Of a stretch of DNA of 64,000 nt, positions 25,582 to 33,945 are shown in pieces. Below the pieces are notes generated by a model. That model was not told where the DNA came from and searched no databases. It worked only from the letters and a program-made list of their open reading frames with translations. The position numbers and the translations under genes were made by a program. The stretch covers positions 557,738-621,737 of the forward strand of contig NZ_JAFCAR010000005.1 in the NCBI RefSeq assembly GCF_016820245.1, given 5' to 3'. Each line of letters starts with the position of its first letter. Position 1 is the stretch's first letter. The DNA is from Jannaschia sp. Os4. Lineage in GTDB: Bacteria > Pseudomonadota > Alphaproteobacteria > Rhodobacterales > Rhodobacteraceae.

Positions 25582-26969
25582 TTCGGCCCGATCATCAGTT
25601 CGGGCCGGACCACGCGGTCGAAGGTCTCCTCGTCCACGAGGCCGAGGGCCAGCGCCTCCTCCTTCAGCGTGGTCCCGTTCCTGTGCGCGGTCTTCGCCAC
25701 CTTGGTAGCGTTGTCGTAGCCGATGGTAGGGGCCAGCGCCGTCACCAGCATCAGCGACTCCTTCATCAGCTTGTCGATCCGCTCGACGTTGGCCTGCGTG
25801 CCCACGACCATGTTGTCGGTGAAGCTGCGCGCCGCGTCGCCCAAGAGCTGCATGGACTGCAGGACGTTGTAGGACATCATCGGGTTGTAGACGTTCAGCT
25901 CAAAGTGGCCTTGGCTGCCGGCGAAGCCCACGGCGGCGTCGTTGCCCATGACGTGGGCGCAGACCATCGTCAGCGCCTCGGCCTGGGTCGGGTTCACCTT
26001 GCCCGGCATGATGGACGAGCCGGGCTCGTTCTCGGGCAGGATCAGCTCGCCGAGGCCCGAGCGGGGGCCGGAGCCCAGGAGCCGCATGTCGTTGGCGATC
26101 TTGAAGAGCGAGGCGGCCACGGTCTTGAGCGCGCCGGAGAACATCACCATCGCGTCGTGGGCGGCCAACGCCTCGAACTTGTTGGGGGCGGTGACGAAGG
26201 GCAGGCCGGTGATGTCGGCGATCTCGGCGGCGACCTTCTCGGCGAAGCCCTTGCGGGTGTTCAGCCCCGTGCCGACGGCCGTGCCGCCCTGCGCCAGCTC
26301 GTAGATGTCCGGCAGGCAGGCCTCGACCCGCTCGATCCCCTTCGCGACCTGATGGGCGTAGCCGCCGAACTCCTGCCCGAGGGTGAGCGGCGTGGCGTCC
26401 TGGGTGTGGGTGCGCCCGATCTTGATGATGTCGGCGAAGTCCCCGGACTTCTGCGCCAGCGCCGCGTGGAGGTGGCGCAGGCCCGGTAGCAGGACGTCGC
26501 GGGCCATCGTGCCGATGGCCACGTGCATCGCGGTGGGGAAGGTGTCGTTGGACGACTGACCCATGTTGCAGTGGTCGTTCGGGTGGACCGGATCCTTGGA
26601 GCCGATGGTCCCGCCCATGATCTCGATCGCGCGGTTCGCGATGACCTCGTTGGCGTTCATGTTCGACTGCGTGCCCGAGCCGGTCTGCCAGACGACCAGC
26701 GGGAAGTTGTCGTCGAACCGGCCCTCGATCACCTCGGAGGCGGCCTGCTGGATCGCTTTCGAACGCTCCGCGTCGAGGTCGCCGAACCCCTCGTTGACGA
26801 TGGCGGCCGCCTTCTTGATCGCGCCCAGCGCGCGGACGATGGCGACGGGCTGGCGCTCCCACCCGATGGGGAAGTTGAGGATGGAGCGCTGCGTCTGCGC
26901 GCCCCAGTACTTGTCGGCGGGAACCTCCAGCGGGCCGAAGCTGTCGGTCTCGGTGCGCGTCTCGGTCAT
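25578..26969 (-). CDS. fumC: Fumarate hydratase, class II
   Basis: FumC hydrates fumarate to L-malate in the TCA cycle without an iron-sulfur cluster. The 463-residue protein has the fumarase/aspartase signature [11 protein letters not shown] (about 317-327), [14 protein letters not shown] (about 96-109), [13 protein letters not shown], and [16 protein letters not shown] with the catalytic His. CGGAGGGACCC precedes the ATG. It is followed by the coupled DUF4169 and RHH genes, a conserved Rhodobacteraceae cluster, and lies 55 bases downstream of sspB. Confidence 0.97.
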   Translation of the reverse strand: MTETRTETDSFGPLEVPADKYWGAQTQRSILNFPIGWERQPVAIVRALGAIKKAAAIVNEGFGDLDAERSKAIQQAASEVIEGRFDDNFPLVVWQTGSGTQSNMNANEVIANRAIEIMGGTIGSKDPVHPNDHCNMGQSSNDTFPTAMHVAIGTMARDVLLPGLRHLHAALAQKSGDFADIIKIGRTHTQDATPLTLGQEFGGYAHQVAKGIERVEACLPDIYELAQGGTAVGTGLNTRKGFAEKVAAEIADITGLPFVTAPNKFEALAAHDAMVMFSGALKTVAASLFKIANDMRLLGSGPRSGLGELILPENEPGSSIMPGKVNPTQAEALTMVCAHVMGNDAAVGFAGSQGHFELNVYNPMMSYNVLQSMQLLGDAARSFTDNMVVGTQANVERIDKLMKESLMLVTALAPTIGYDNATKVAKTAHRNGTTLKEEALALGLVDEETFDRVVRPELMIGPK

Positions 26970-27024
26970 GGGTCCCTCCGTCCTGACGGGCGCGTGTTAC
27001 GCGCGCGCCCGGCGGGGGGCAACG

Positions 27025-27534
27025 TCACTTGCGGAAGCGGTCGAGGCTCACGACCTCGGCGCCCCCGCCTCCGCCGCCGACCGGCGGCGCCTCCTCGGGG
27101 GGCGCGTCGGGCGCGTCGGCGTCGTCCTCCGGCGCGTCGGGGTCGTCGCCCGGATGCCGCGATTCGAAGCGCAGGCCGAACTCGACCGAAGGGTCGACGA
27201 AGGTGAGCAGCGCGTCGAAGGGGATCACCAGCGGCTCGGGGGCGTCGCCGAAGTTGAGCGTGACGGAGAAGCCGTCGTCGCGAACCTCCAGCCCCTCGAA
27301 CCAGTGCTGCAGCACGATGGTCATCTCGGTCGGGTAGCGCTCGCGCAGCCAGTCCGCGATCGCGACCTCGGGGTGGGTGGTGTCGAAGGAGATGAAGAAG
27401 TGGTGCGTGCCTGGCAGGCCGTCCGCCGCGATGCCGTCGAGGACGCGCCGGATCAGACCGCGCATCGCGTCGTGCATCATCGACCCGTAGTCGATCTCGC
27501 TACCCGCGCCGTCCTCGGTCGTCTCGTCGGTCAT
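27025..27534 (-). CDS. sspB: SspB-family ClpXP adaptor
   Basis: SspB binds the ssrA tag on rescued polypeptides and hands them to ClpXP. The 169-residue product matches the alphaproteobacterial branch. The substrate-binding fold runs over residues 15-110 (YGSMMHDAMRGLIRRVLDGI, HHFFISFDTTHPEV, PTEMTIVLQHWFEGLEV, FSVTLNFGD, PLVIPFDALLTFVDPSVEFGLRF). A disordered acidic/Gly-rich linker (about 113-158) follows, then the short C-terminal ClpX-docking segment AEVVSLDRFRK. The ATG at 27534 is favoured over upstream starts. The gene lies directly downstream of ssrA on the same strand. Confidence 0.92.
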   Translation of the reverse strand: MTDETTEDGAGSEIDYGSMMHDAMRGLIRRVLDGIAADGLPGTHHFFISFDTTHPEVAIADWLRERYPTEMTIVLQHWFEGLEVRDDGFSVTLNFGDAPEPLVIPFDALLTFVDPSVEFGLRFESRHPGDDPDAPEDDADAPDAPPEEAPPVGGGGGGAEVVSLDRFRK

Positions 27535-27614
27535 TCGGGCACCCCCTCGGGGGGAGGGTGTCACCGAGCCGGACGCGCCGCAAGCCTCAGGTGGCGGTCG
27601 GGGCGGCGGAAAGG

Positions 27615-27945
27615 GGGGAAGTGCAGGCTTCTGTTGCCAGGTGCCTGCGGACCCCGCCCTGAGCTGCAAAGCCCAGGGACTTAAGGTTTCGGTAGATCCG
27701 ACCGCTTACGCGGCCATCGCCACCGGAGCATGGTTGTTGTTGGCAACTATACTTTACGGGCCGATACGGTGGCACCCCGCCGAGCGAAAGCTAACCCCTT
27801 TGAACGTCCGTCGATCCTGTTTCGGCCCCACAGGTCCCGCCAACAACGGGGAGGTCTTGGTGGAGCCGCCGGGTACCGCCCCCGGGTCCGAGCCGTCTAT
27901 TGCGAGCGCGTTTATCGCCATAGTCCCCGAAGGGACGTCCTAGAG
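27615..27945 (-). ncRNA. ssrA: Transfer-messenger RNA (circularly permuted, two-piece, alphaproteobacterial type)
   Basis: tmRNA rescues stalled ribosomes and tags the product for proteolysis. On the minus strand the acceptor piece comes first and ends CTCCACCA at 27858. A 28-base spacer (27830-27857) follows, then the coding piece starts GGGGCCGAAACAGG at 27829. The two ends pair over seven bases (GGGGCCG with CGGCTCC) with a G-U at the third pair, the alanine identity signal. The arm before the acceptor strand is CCGGG, loop GGCGGTA, CCCGG. The tag frame runs from GCC at 27744 to TAA at 27706 and encodes ANNNHAPVAMAA. Outer ends are approximate. A GCAGGC/GCCTGC hairpin lies near the 3' end. 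sspB is next downstream. Confidence 0.93.
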
Positions 27946-28141
27946 GTAGGCGAGCGCGGCGGGCCGATCAAGAGGGCCGCGGCGCGAGAGGTTTAGGACA
28001 GAGGCGGGAGGTCGGATTCTTTCGGCGAGCGCAAGGGCTTGGATCAATTCGGACCAACCGTCCGCTGGGGGCGCCTCCCGTGCCCCCGGTCGCCCCCCGT
28101 GCATGCGGGCGGTGCCGGTCCGCCGGCCTTCGAAAGAAAAA

Positions 28142-28171
28142 CGTTGCATGTAAGAAAAAGCTGACGCAACG
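28142..28171. promoter_or_regulatory. Possible operator upstream of the ArsR-type gene
   Basis: CGTTGC (28142-28147) and its inverted copy GCAACG (28166-28171) are separated by 18 bases and end 11 bases before the regulator's ATG. The intervening A/T-rich stretch stands out from the GC-rich surroundings. Small winged-helix regulators often bind such sites near their own gene. No binding data exist here. Confidence 0.35.
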
Positions 28172-28182
28172 CTGCGCGCAGC

Positions 28183-28506
28183 ATGAGCGACGCCGACCGA
28201 CTCCTCCTGCGCCTGCGCGCCTTGGCGAACCCCGTCCGCCTGTGGATCGTCGCCGAGCTGCACCGTGCCGAGGCCCGCTACGTCAGCGAGCTCGCGCGGG
28301 CGGCGGGCATCAGCCGCCCGCTGCTGAAGATGCACCTCCGCAAGCTCGAGGATGCCGGGATCGTCGCGGGCGAGATCGGCACGGCGGAGAACGGCAAGTC
28401 GGCCAACTTCTTCCGGCTCGTGCCGTTCGAGGAAACCCTGTCCCCCGAGGTGATCGCCGGCGCCGCGCCGACGGTCGCCACTGGGCGCGCCACCGATGGA
28501 GACTGA
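28183..28506 (+). CDS. ArsR-type winged-helix transcriptional regulator
   Basis: A 107-residue DNA-binding protein. Residues about 5-80 form the winged helix: LRALANPVRLWIVAELHRAEARYVSELARAAGISRPLLKMHLRKLEDAGIVAGEI, with the recognition helix SRPLLKMHLRKLE. No metal-binding Cys pair of the classical ArsR type is present, so the signal is unlikely to be a metal bound in the usual site. It heads an operon with three small membrane proteins and probably controls it. Confidence 0.8.
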   Translation: MSDADRLLLRLRALANPVRLWIVAELHRAEARYVSELARAAGISRPLLKMHLRKLEDAGIVAGEIGTAENGKSANFFRLVPFEETLSPEVIAGAAPTVATGRATDGD

Positions 28507-28507
28507 G

Positions 28508-28729
28508 ATGCACGATCCGGGAACGCGGATGTTCACCCTGACCTTGATCATCCTCGCGGCGATCGTCGCGATCTTCGCGATGAAGTACGCGGCGCAGTAC
28601 CTGCGCGACCGGCGCGTCGCGGCGCGAGAGGGCGAGGCGTCGGCGCGGCTGGACGGCCTCGACGAGCGCACCCGCGATCTCGACCGGCGCGTGGCCCGGG
28701 TCGAGGCGCTGCTGCGGGACGTCGAATGA
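28508..28729 (+). CDS. PspB-like small membrane protein (tentative)
   Basis: A 73-residue protein with an N-terminal membrane helix (about 8-27, MFTLTLIILAAIVAIFAMKYAA) and a heptad-rich C-terminal half (RLDGLDERTRDLDRRVARVEALLRDVE). This is the layout of phage-shock protein B, which senses envelope stress with PspC. Sequence identity to PspB is modest by eye, so the link is an inference from architecture. The start at 28508 has GGAG upstream; an in-frame ATG at 28496 overlaps the regulator gene. The next gene overlaps its stop by four bases. Confidence 0.6.
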   Translation: MHDPGTRMFTLTLIILAAIVAIFAMKYAAQYLRDRRVAAREGEASARLDGLDERTRDLDRRVARVEALLRDVE

Positions 28730-29022
28730 CCGGCCTCGGGGAACTGCGCCTCGCCACCTTGGCCGAGGGCGCGACGCTGATCCTGCTGATGGCCGTCGCG
28801 GTCCCGCTGAAGCACCTCGCCGGATGGCCCGTCGGGACGCAGGTGATGGGGCCGGTCCACGGCGCGGCGTTCCTGCTGTTCGCGTGGATGGTGATCCGGT
28901 CGTGGGCCGAGGGGATCGTGGGTGGCGGCGGCGCGGCGCGGCTGATCGCCGGGGCGTTCGTCCCCTTCGCGGGGCTGTGGAACGAGCGATGGCTCCGGCG
29001 GATGGCGGAGGGGGCGGCGTGA
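28726..29022 (+). CDS. DUF3817 integral membrane protein
   Basis: A 98-residue membrane protein with about three helices. It shows the DUF3817 features: an early E-G (LATLAEGATLILLMAVAVPLKHLAG), the GPVHGAAFLLFAW segment (about 42-54), and the end PFAGLWNERWLRR. DUF3817 proteins are short inner-membrane proteins of unknown role. The gene overlaps both neighbours by four bases, so it belongs to the ArsR-type operon. Confidence 0.8.
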   Translation: MTGLGELRLATLAEGATLILLMAVAVPLKHLAGWPVGTQVMGPVHGAAFLLFAWMVIRSWAEGIVGGGGAARLIAGAFVPFAGLWNERWLRRMAEGAA

Positions 29023-29420
29023 CGGCCTACGATTTGGCGAAGGCGGCCCACATCCTGTCGGTGATGGTCTGGGTCGCGGGGATGGCGGTCGCGGCGATGG
29101 CCCTGCGCTTCCCGGCGGCGGGCGCCCTGGACGCGCTCAAGCGGTTCGACCGGCGCGTCACGACGCCCGCGATGCTGGCGGCGTGGGGGTTCGGCTTGGT
29201 GCTCGCGACGCGGGGCGGATGGTTCGACGAGGCGTGGATGGGCGCGAAGATCGCGCTCGTGCTGGTCCTGTCGGGGCTGCACGGCGCGCTGACCGGGCGG
29301 CTGCGGCGGCGGGCGTGGGATGGCGGCCTCGAGGCCGACCCGGTCGCGCGCGCGGCCCTGCCCGCGGGGGCGGTGCTGATCGCGGGGATCGTGCTGCTGG
29401 TGGTGACGAAGGCGCTCTGA
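29019..29420 (+). CDS. HemJ/CopD-like membrane protein
   Basis: A 133-residue membrane protein starting at a GTG that overlaps the previous stop. It resembles HemJ (UPF0093), the haem-dependent protoporphyrinogen oxidase. An early His is in KAAHILSVMVWVAG (His11), then FDRRVTTPAMLAAWGFGL, then the Lys in MGAKIALVLVLSGLHG. HemJ usually sits beside hemE or rho, which are absent here, so this may be a paralogue or a CopD-type protein. The operon with an ArsR-type regulator is unusual for a core haem enzyme. Confidence 0.65.
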   Translation: MTAYDLAKAAHILSVMVWVAGMAVAAMALRFPAAGALDALKRFDRRVTTPAMLAAWGFGLVLATRGGWFDEAWMGAKIALVLVLSGLHGALTGRLRRRAWDGGLEADPVARAALPAGAVLIAGIVLLVVTKAL

Positions 29421-29463
29421 CGGGTGGGGGCGGGGCCGCCCGGAGGACGGCCCCGCCGCGGCC

Positions 29464-30504
29464 TCAGAATCCGGCCTTGATGCGCTCGAACTCGGCGGCC
29501 TGCCGCTCGCGCAGGCGCCCGTCCATGGGCAGCTGCGCGAGCACGGGGGCGTCGATGTCGCCGAGGCCCCCCGCGACGCGGTCCTCATCGGTGATCTGCT
29601 CGGCCATGGCCGCCGCGTTGGAGTGGCCGAAGCCGTTCTCCATGAGCGGCACGGTCGCCGATGGGTCGAGGATCGCGTTGATGTAGTCGTAGACGAGATC
29701 CTCGTCGGACGTGCTCTCCGCCATGTTGACGTAGCCGCAGAGCCAGAGCGACGAGCCCTCGGCGGCCTCGCGCTCGAAGCCCACGGGGAAGCCCTCGTCC
29801 ACGAGCGTCGGGTAGGTCTCGTTCCACGCCCACGAGATCAGCACCTCGCCCGACTGCATCAGCTGCGCGAGTTCGGCCGGGTCCTGCCAGTAGGTGCGCA
29901 GGTTCGGGTGAGCCTGGCGCAGCCAGTCGGAGGCGGCTTGGAACTGCTCGTCGGTGGCCGAGGTCCAGTCCGTCGTGCCCGTGGCGAGGTAGGCCAGCGC
30001 ATAGGCGTCGTCGACGTTGTCGGGGATCGTCATGCGGCCCGCGTACTTGGCGTCGGTGAACACGTTCAGCGTGGCCACGTCCTCGGCGGGGACCTCCTCG
30101 GTGTTGTAGGCGGTCGCGGTCGAGCCGTAGTCCGTGGGGACGAAGTAGACCTCGCCTCCGCGCGCGACGTCCTGGCCGACGAGGTCGGAAGAGATGTTCT
30201 CCCAGTTGGGGATGCGCGCGGTGTCCCACGGCTCGACGATGCCCGACTCGGCGAACTTGGTCACGGAGCCCGCGCAGATGTGGGTCAGGCCGGGCTCGGT
30301 GAAGCCGGAGGACAGCTTCTGGAACGCCTCCTCCTCGTCGCCGTGGAAGGCGAAGTCGGGCGAGCCGCCGTGGGCCTCGATGTAGGTCTGGTGATACTCG
30401 GGCAGCTCGTAGCCGGAATACTCGGACACGGTGAGCGACTGGGCGAAGGCCGGCAGGGCGAGCGCGGTCGCCGTGCCGGCGAGCAGCAGGGTGCGGATGG
30501 TCAT
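29464..30504 (-). CDS. Extracellular solute-binding protein, PotD-like (orphan)
   Basis: A 346-residue periplasmic binding protein of the spermidine/putrescine (PotD) cluster. The signal peptide is MTIRTLLLAGTATALALPAFA (cleavage near 21). The mature protein starts SLTVSEYSGYELPEYHQTY, and has FVPTDYGSTATAYNTEEV and EVLISWAWNETYPTLVDEG, typical two-lobe hinge segments. GGGAG precedes the ATG at 30504; an upstream in-frame ATG at 30546 is unlikely. No permease or ATPase gene is adjacent, so it must use a transporter encoded elsewhere or act alone. Polyamine specificity is an inference. Confidence 0.8.
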   Translation of the reverse strand: MTIRTLLLAGTATALALPAFAQSLTVSEYSGYELPEYHQTYIEAHGGSPDFAFHGDEEEAFQKLSSGFTEPGLTHICAGSVTKFAESGIVEPWDTARIPNWENISSDLVGQDVARGGEVYFVPTDYGSTATAYNTEEVPAEDVATLNVFTDAKYAGRMTIPDNVDDAYALAYLATGTTDWTSATDEQFQAASDWLRQAHPNLRTYWQDPAELAQLMQSGEVLISWAWNETYPTLVDEGFPVGFEREAAEGSSLWLCGYVNMAESTSDEDLVYDYINAILDPSATVPLMENGFGHSNAAAMAEQITDEDRVAGGLGDIDAPVLAQLPMDGRLRERQAAEFERIKAGF

Positions 30505-30673
30505 GGTGGTCTCCCGGTTGGACCTCTGACGGGTCGTATGGCCCATTCGCTATGACGCGGGCCCGGTTGCCGCAAGGTCGGGCGCGCGGCACGTCGTCCG
30601 GGTTCCGGCTTTCCCTTGCCGCGCGCCCGCCGCGCGGGCATCCGTGGCGAAACGCATGGCGCGGGGAGGCGGC

Positions 30674-31381
30674 ATGGAGCGACTGTCCCATCTGCGACGC
30701 GGCCACTGGTGGGCGCTCTACGGCGCGATCCTCGGGGCGTGGGCGCTGCTCTGGGCGTCGGTGCCGGAGGGATCCGCCGGGGGCGCGGCGTGGCTGGCGG
30801 ACGTGTGCCGGGCGGTGGCGGCGGATGCGGGGCCGGGCGGCGTGCTGGCGCTCTGGGTGCTGATGGGGGCGGCGATGATGCTGCCCACGGCGGTGCCGAC
30901 CCTCGCGGCCTACGACATGGTGCCGGGCGCGCGCGACGGCTGGAAGGTCGTGGCGGGGTATTCGGCGGTGTGGATCGGCTTCGCCGGGGTGGCGACGGCG
31001 GTGCAGTTGTCGCTGTCCTCGCTCGGGGCGCTAGACGCGGCGTGGCTGGGGGCGGCGCTGCTGCTGCTGGCGGCGGGGTATCAGGTGAGCGCGCTGAAGG
31101 CGGCGTGCCTGTCGAAGTGCCGCCAGCCGGTGACGTTCCTGATGAGCCATTGGGACGAGGGGCCGTGGCGGATGGGCCTGCGGCTGGGCGCGGTCTGCCT
31201 CGGCTGCTGCTGGGCGCTGATGGCGCTGGGGCTGGTGGGCGGCTTGATGTCGCTCGGGTTCATGGCGCTGGCCACGGTGTTGATGACGGCGGAGAAGTTG
31301 AGCGCGGGGCCGATGCTCTCGCGCGGGATGGCGGTGGCCTGCGTGGCGGGCGCCGGGTGGATGATCGGAGGGATCGCATGA
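30674..31381 (+). CDS. DUF2182 metal-binding-type membrane protein
   Basis: A 235-residue inner-membrane protein of the DUF2182 family. It has six or seven membrane helices, the family signature WVLMGAAMMLPTAVPTL (about 62-78), the basic/Cys segment KAACLSKCRQPVTFLMSHW (about 143-161), and a Cys pair in CLGCCWALM. The ATG at 30674 has GGGAGG upstream. It overlaps the DUF1326 gene by four bases; DUF2182 and DUF1326 genes are commonly paired, and I infer a joint function, possibly in metal handling. Confidence 0.82.
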   Translation: MERLSHLRRGHWWALYGAILGAWALLWASVPEGSAGGAAWLADVCRAVAADAGPGGVLALWVLMGAAMMLPTAVPTLAAYDMVPGARDGWKVVAGYSAVWIGFAGVATAVQLSLSSLGALDAAWLGAALLLLAAGYQVSALKAACLSKCRQPVTFLMSHWDEGPWRMGLRLGAVCLGCCWALMALGLVGGLMSLGFMALATVLMTAEKLSAGPMLSRGMAVACVAGAGWMIGGIA

Positions 31382-32073
31382 ACGAACGGGTGAAGATCAG
31401 CGCGCCGGTGGTGTCGTCGCGGCACTCCATGGCCAAGCCGCTGAATAGCGCGCAGACGCCGTGGAGCATCAAGGGCGAGCTCGTGCTCAACTGCAACTGC
31501 ACGGTGTTCTGCCCCTGCGTGGTGAGCCTCGGAAAGCATCCGCCGACTGAGGGCATGTGCCAGGCGTGGTCGGGCGTGCGGATCGACGAGGGCCATTACG
31601 GCGACGAAGACCTGTCGGGGCTGAACGTCGGGCTGCTCTTGGAGATTCCGGGGATGATGGCGCGGGGCGGCTGGAAGGCGGCGGCGTTCATCGACGACCG
31701 GGCGTCGCACGGGGCGTATCTAGGCCTGATCGAGATCTTCTCGGGGCGCGCGCGGGGGACGACGGGGCTGTTCAAGGTGCTCGTGTCGGAGTTCCTCGGG
31801 GCCGAGCGCGAGCACGTCCGCTACGAGAACGAGGGCAAGACGCGCCGCCTGACCGTGGGCAAGAAGATCGCGGGCGAGGTCGTGCCGGTGAAGGGCAAGC
31901 GCGAGGGCGAGGACATCGTGGCGACCAACACCGAGTACTGGATGGGACCGGACATCACCGTGGCCACGGCGACGAAGGGGCGCGTGCGGGCCTACGGGCG
32001 CGTGTGGGACTTCGAGGGGCGGTCGGCCGAGATCTGCCAGATCGACTGGTCGGGGCCGGAGATCCCGCGCTGA
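31378..32073 (+). CDS. DUF1326 protein
   Basis: A 231-residue soluble protein of the DUF1326 family. The Cys cluster NCNCTVFCPC (about 38-47) near the N-terminus is the likely metal site. The rest forms a beta-rich domain with GHYGDEDLSGLNVGLLLE and KIAGEVVPVKG. There is an N-terminal extension of about 25 residues before the WSIKGELVLNCNC core, which could be a start-site question; the ATG overlapping the previous stop (ATGA) supports the longer form. Its DUF2182 partner precedes it. Confidence 0.82.
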   Translation: MNERVKISAPVVSSRHSMAKPLNSAQTPWSIKGELVLNCNCTVFCPCVVSLGKHPPTEGMCQAWSGVRIDEGHYGDEDLSGLNVGLLLEIPGMMARGGWKAAAFIDDRASHGAYLGLIEIFSGRARGTTGLFKVLVSEFLGAEREHVRYENEGKTRRLTVGKKIAGEVVPVKGKREGEDIVATNTEYWMGPDITVATATKGRVRAYGRVWDFEGRSAEICQIDWSGPEIPR

Positions 32074-32100
32074 CCCCTGCGCCGACGGAGAAGTGAGAGC

Positions 32101-32613
32101 ATGATCACGCCGGACTGGGTGCGTATGATGGCGCGTTACGGCGCGTGGCAGAACGGCAATCAGGCCGGGGTCGTGCGCGAACTGCCGGAGGCGGACCTGC
32201 GGGCGGAGCGCGGCGCGTTCTTCGGGTCGGTGCTGGCGACGCTGAGCCACGTCGTCTGGGGCGACCGCATCTGGCTCTGCCGGTGGACGGACCTGCCGAA
32301 GCCGCCGGGGGGCATCGCCGACAGCGCGGGCTGGCTCGCGACCGTCGAAGATTGGGCCACGATGCGCGCGGAGACGGACGCCGCCATGACGGCGTGGGCG
32401 GCGCGGTGCGCGCAGGCCGAGCTCGACGCCGACCTGACGTGGCATTCAGGCGCGCTAGGCCGCGAGGTGACCAAGCCGATGGCGCTGTGCGTGACGCACA
32501 TGTTCAACCACGGCACGCACCACCGAGGGCAGGTCCACGCGATGCTGACCGCGATGGGCGCGGGGGTGCCGGACACGGACCTGTTCGTCATGCCCGATCC
32601 CGACGCCGCCTGA
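32101..32613 (+). CDS. DinB-family protein
   Basis: A 170-residue four-helix protein of the DinB/YfiT fold, whose members bind a divalent metal through three His and often act as thiol-dependent transferases. The metal ligands are likely His50 (LSHVVWGDRIW) and the two in HMFNHGTHHRGQVHAML (about 138-154). MARYGAWQNGNQA near the N-terminus is also typical. The thiol substrate is unknown. It lies 27 bases after the DUF1326 gene and may share its transcript. Confidence 0.85.
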   Translation: MITPDWVRMMARYGAWQNGNQAGVVRELPEADLRAERGAFFGSVLATLSHVVWGDRIWLCRWTDLPKPPGGIADSAGWLATVEDWATMRAETDAAMTAWAARCAQAELDADLTWHSGALGREVTKPMALCVTHMFNHGTHHRGQVHAMLTAMGAGVPDTDLFVMPDPDAA

Positions 32614-32768
32614 CGCGGCGGAAGGGTCGGAATCTGGAGGGGACGGCGGCGGCGGCGGCGCTACATGCCGCGCCATGAGCGATGTGACGGCATGGCGGTC
32701 GGACCGGCAGCGGGCGGGGCCGGGCAGGGGCTGACCCCCGTCCCCCCTCTCATGCCCGGAGACCGCCC

Positions 32769-33848
32769 ATGACCGCGCTCGCCCGTTCCAACCGCACCCG
32801 TCGCACGTGGTGGACGTCCGCCACGGACGCCGCCGGATGCTCGGCCTACACGATCTACAATCGGATGCTGCTGCCCGCGGTGTTCGTCAGCCCGGAGGTG
32901 GACTGCGCCCACCTCAAGCGGGCGGTGCAGGTCTGGGACGTGGCCTGCGAGCGGCAGGTGGAGATCACGGGCCCGGACGCCGACACGCTGATGCAGCGGC
33001 TGACGCCGCGCGACCTGACGCAGCTGGACCTGAACCAGTGCGCCTACGTCCCGATCTGCAACCACGACGGCGGGATGCTGAACGATCCCGTCGCGCTGAA
33101 GCCCCGCGCGGACACGTGGTGGGTCAGCCTCGCGGACGGGGAGTTGCGGCTGTGGATCGCGGGCATGGCCGAGGCGGGCGGCTACGGCCTGCGGGTGTTC
33201 GAGGCCGAGGTGCAGCCCTTGGCGATCCAAGGGCCGCTGTCGGACGAGCTGGCGGCGCGGGTGTTCGGGGACGGCGTGCGCGACCTGCGCTTCTTCCGGC
33301 ACGGGCGGTTCCCGTTCCGCGACGGCGAGATGATCGTCAGCCGGACCGGCTACTCCAAGCAGGGCGGATTCGAGGTCTACGTCGAGTCCGAGGCCGACGC
33401 GGCGGCGCTGTGGAACGACCTGTTCGACGCGGGCGCCGACCTGGACGTGCGCGCGGGCTGCCCGAACACGATCGAGCGCATCGAGGGCGGGATGCTGTCC
33501 TACGGCAACGACATGGACGAGCGGGATACCCCCTTCGAGGTGGGCTTGGGCAAGTTCGTGCAGCGCCACGACTGCATCGGGGGCCCCGCGCTGAAGGAGC
33601 ACGTGTCGGACCGGCGGCTGATGGCGGTCGAGATGGAGGGGCCGGTGCCCGGTTGCGACCGGCGCTGGCCGGTCACGGCGGACGGGGAGCGCTGCGGCGT
33701 CGTCACCTCCGCCGTGTGGAGCCAGGAGTTCGGCTGCGGCGTGGCGATCGGCATGGTGGACCGGCGCTGGGACGCGGGCCGCGAGGTGGTCGTCCATACG
33801 CAGGACGGCCCCAAGGCGGCCAAGCTGCGGGATCGGTTCTGGCGCTAG
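32769..33848 (+). CDS. dmdA: DMSP demethylase DmdA (GcvT-like, tetrahydrofolate-dependent)
   Basis: DmdA removes a methyl from dimethylsulfoniopropionate to give methylmercaptopropionate, passing the methyl to tetrahydrofolate. The 359-residue length fits (about 364 in Ruegeria). It is GcvT-like but carries the DmdA-style start SAYTIYNRMLLPAVF (about 28-42), HLKRAVQVWDVACERQVEI, QRLTPRDLTQLDL, ACPYVP-like CAYVPICNHDGGMLNDPVA, TGYSKQGGFEVYVE (about 194-207) and RAGCPNTIERIEGGMLSYGNDMD. The best support is acuI two genes downstream, as in Ruegeria. Other GcvT-like demethylases look similar, so a phylogeny would settle it. Confidence 0.8.
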   Translation: MTALARSNRTRRTWWTSATDAAGCSAYTIYNRMLLPAVFVSPEVDCAHLKRAVQVWDVACERQVEITGPDADTLMQRLTPRDLTQLDLNQCAYVPICNHDGGMLNDPVALKPRADTWWVSLADGELRLWIAGMAEAGGYGLRVFEAEVQPLAIQGPLSDELAARVFGDGVRDLRFFRHGRFPFRDGEMIVSRTGYSKQGGFEVYVESEADAAALWNDLFDAGADLDVRAGCPNTIERIEGGMLSYGNDMDERDTPFEVGLGKFVQRHDCIGGPALKEHVSDRRLMAVEMEGPVPGCDRRWPVTADGERCGVVTSAVWSQEFGCGVAIGMVDRRWDAGREVVVHTQDGPKAAKLRDRFWR

Positions 33849-33945
33849 GAGCGTCGCTCCGGCCGTGCGGAGGGGGGAGGGTGGCCCGCGGCGGCGCGCC
33901 CGCTAGCTCGCCGACCAGTCCGCAGTTGCCTTGGAGATCCTGCCG

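Noticed and set aside
27587..27943. Open frames on both strands upstream of sspB that could be read as small proteins
   Set aside because: They lie inside the tmRNA gene, whose acceptor stem, CCA end and tag frame are all identifiable.
32769..33848. Glycine cleavage T-protein as the identity of the GcvT-like gene
   Set aside because: No gcvH or gcvP is adjacent, and the sequence and acuI neighbourhood fit DmdA better; some doubt remains and is stated in the entry.
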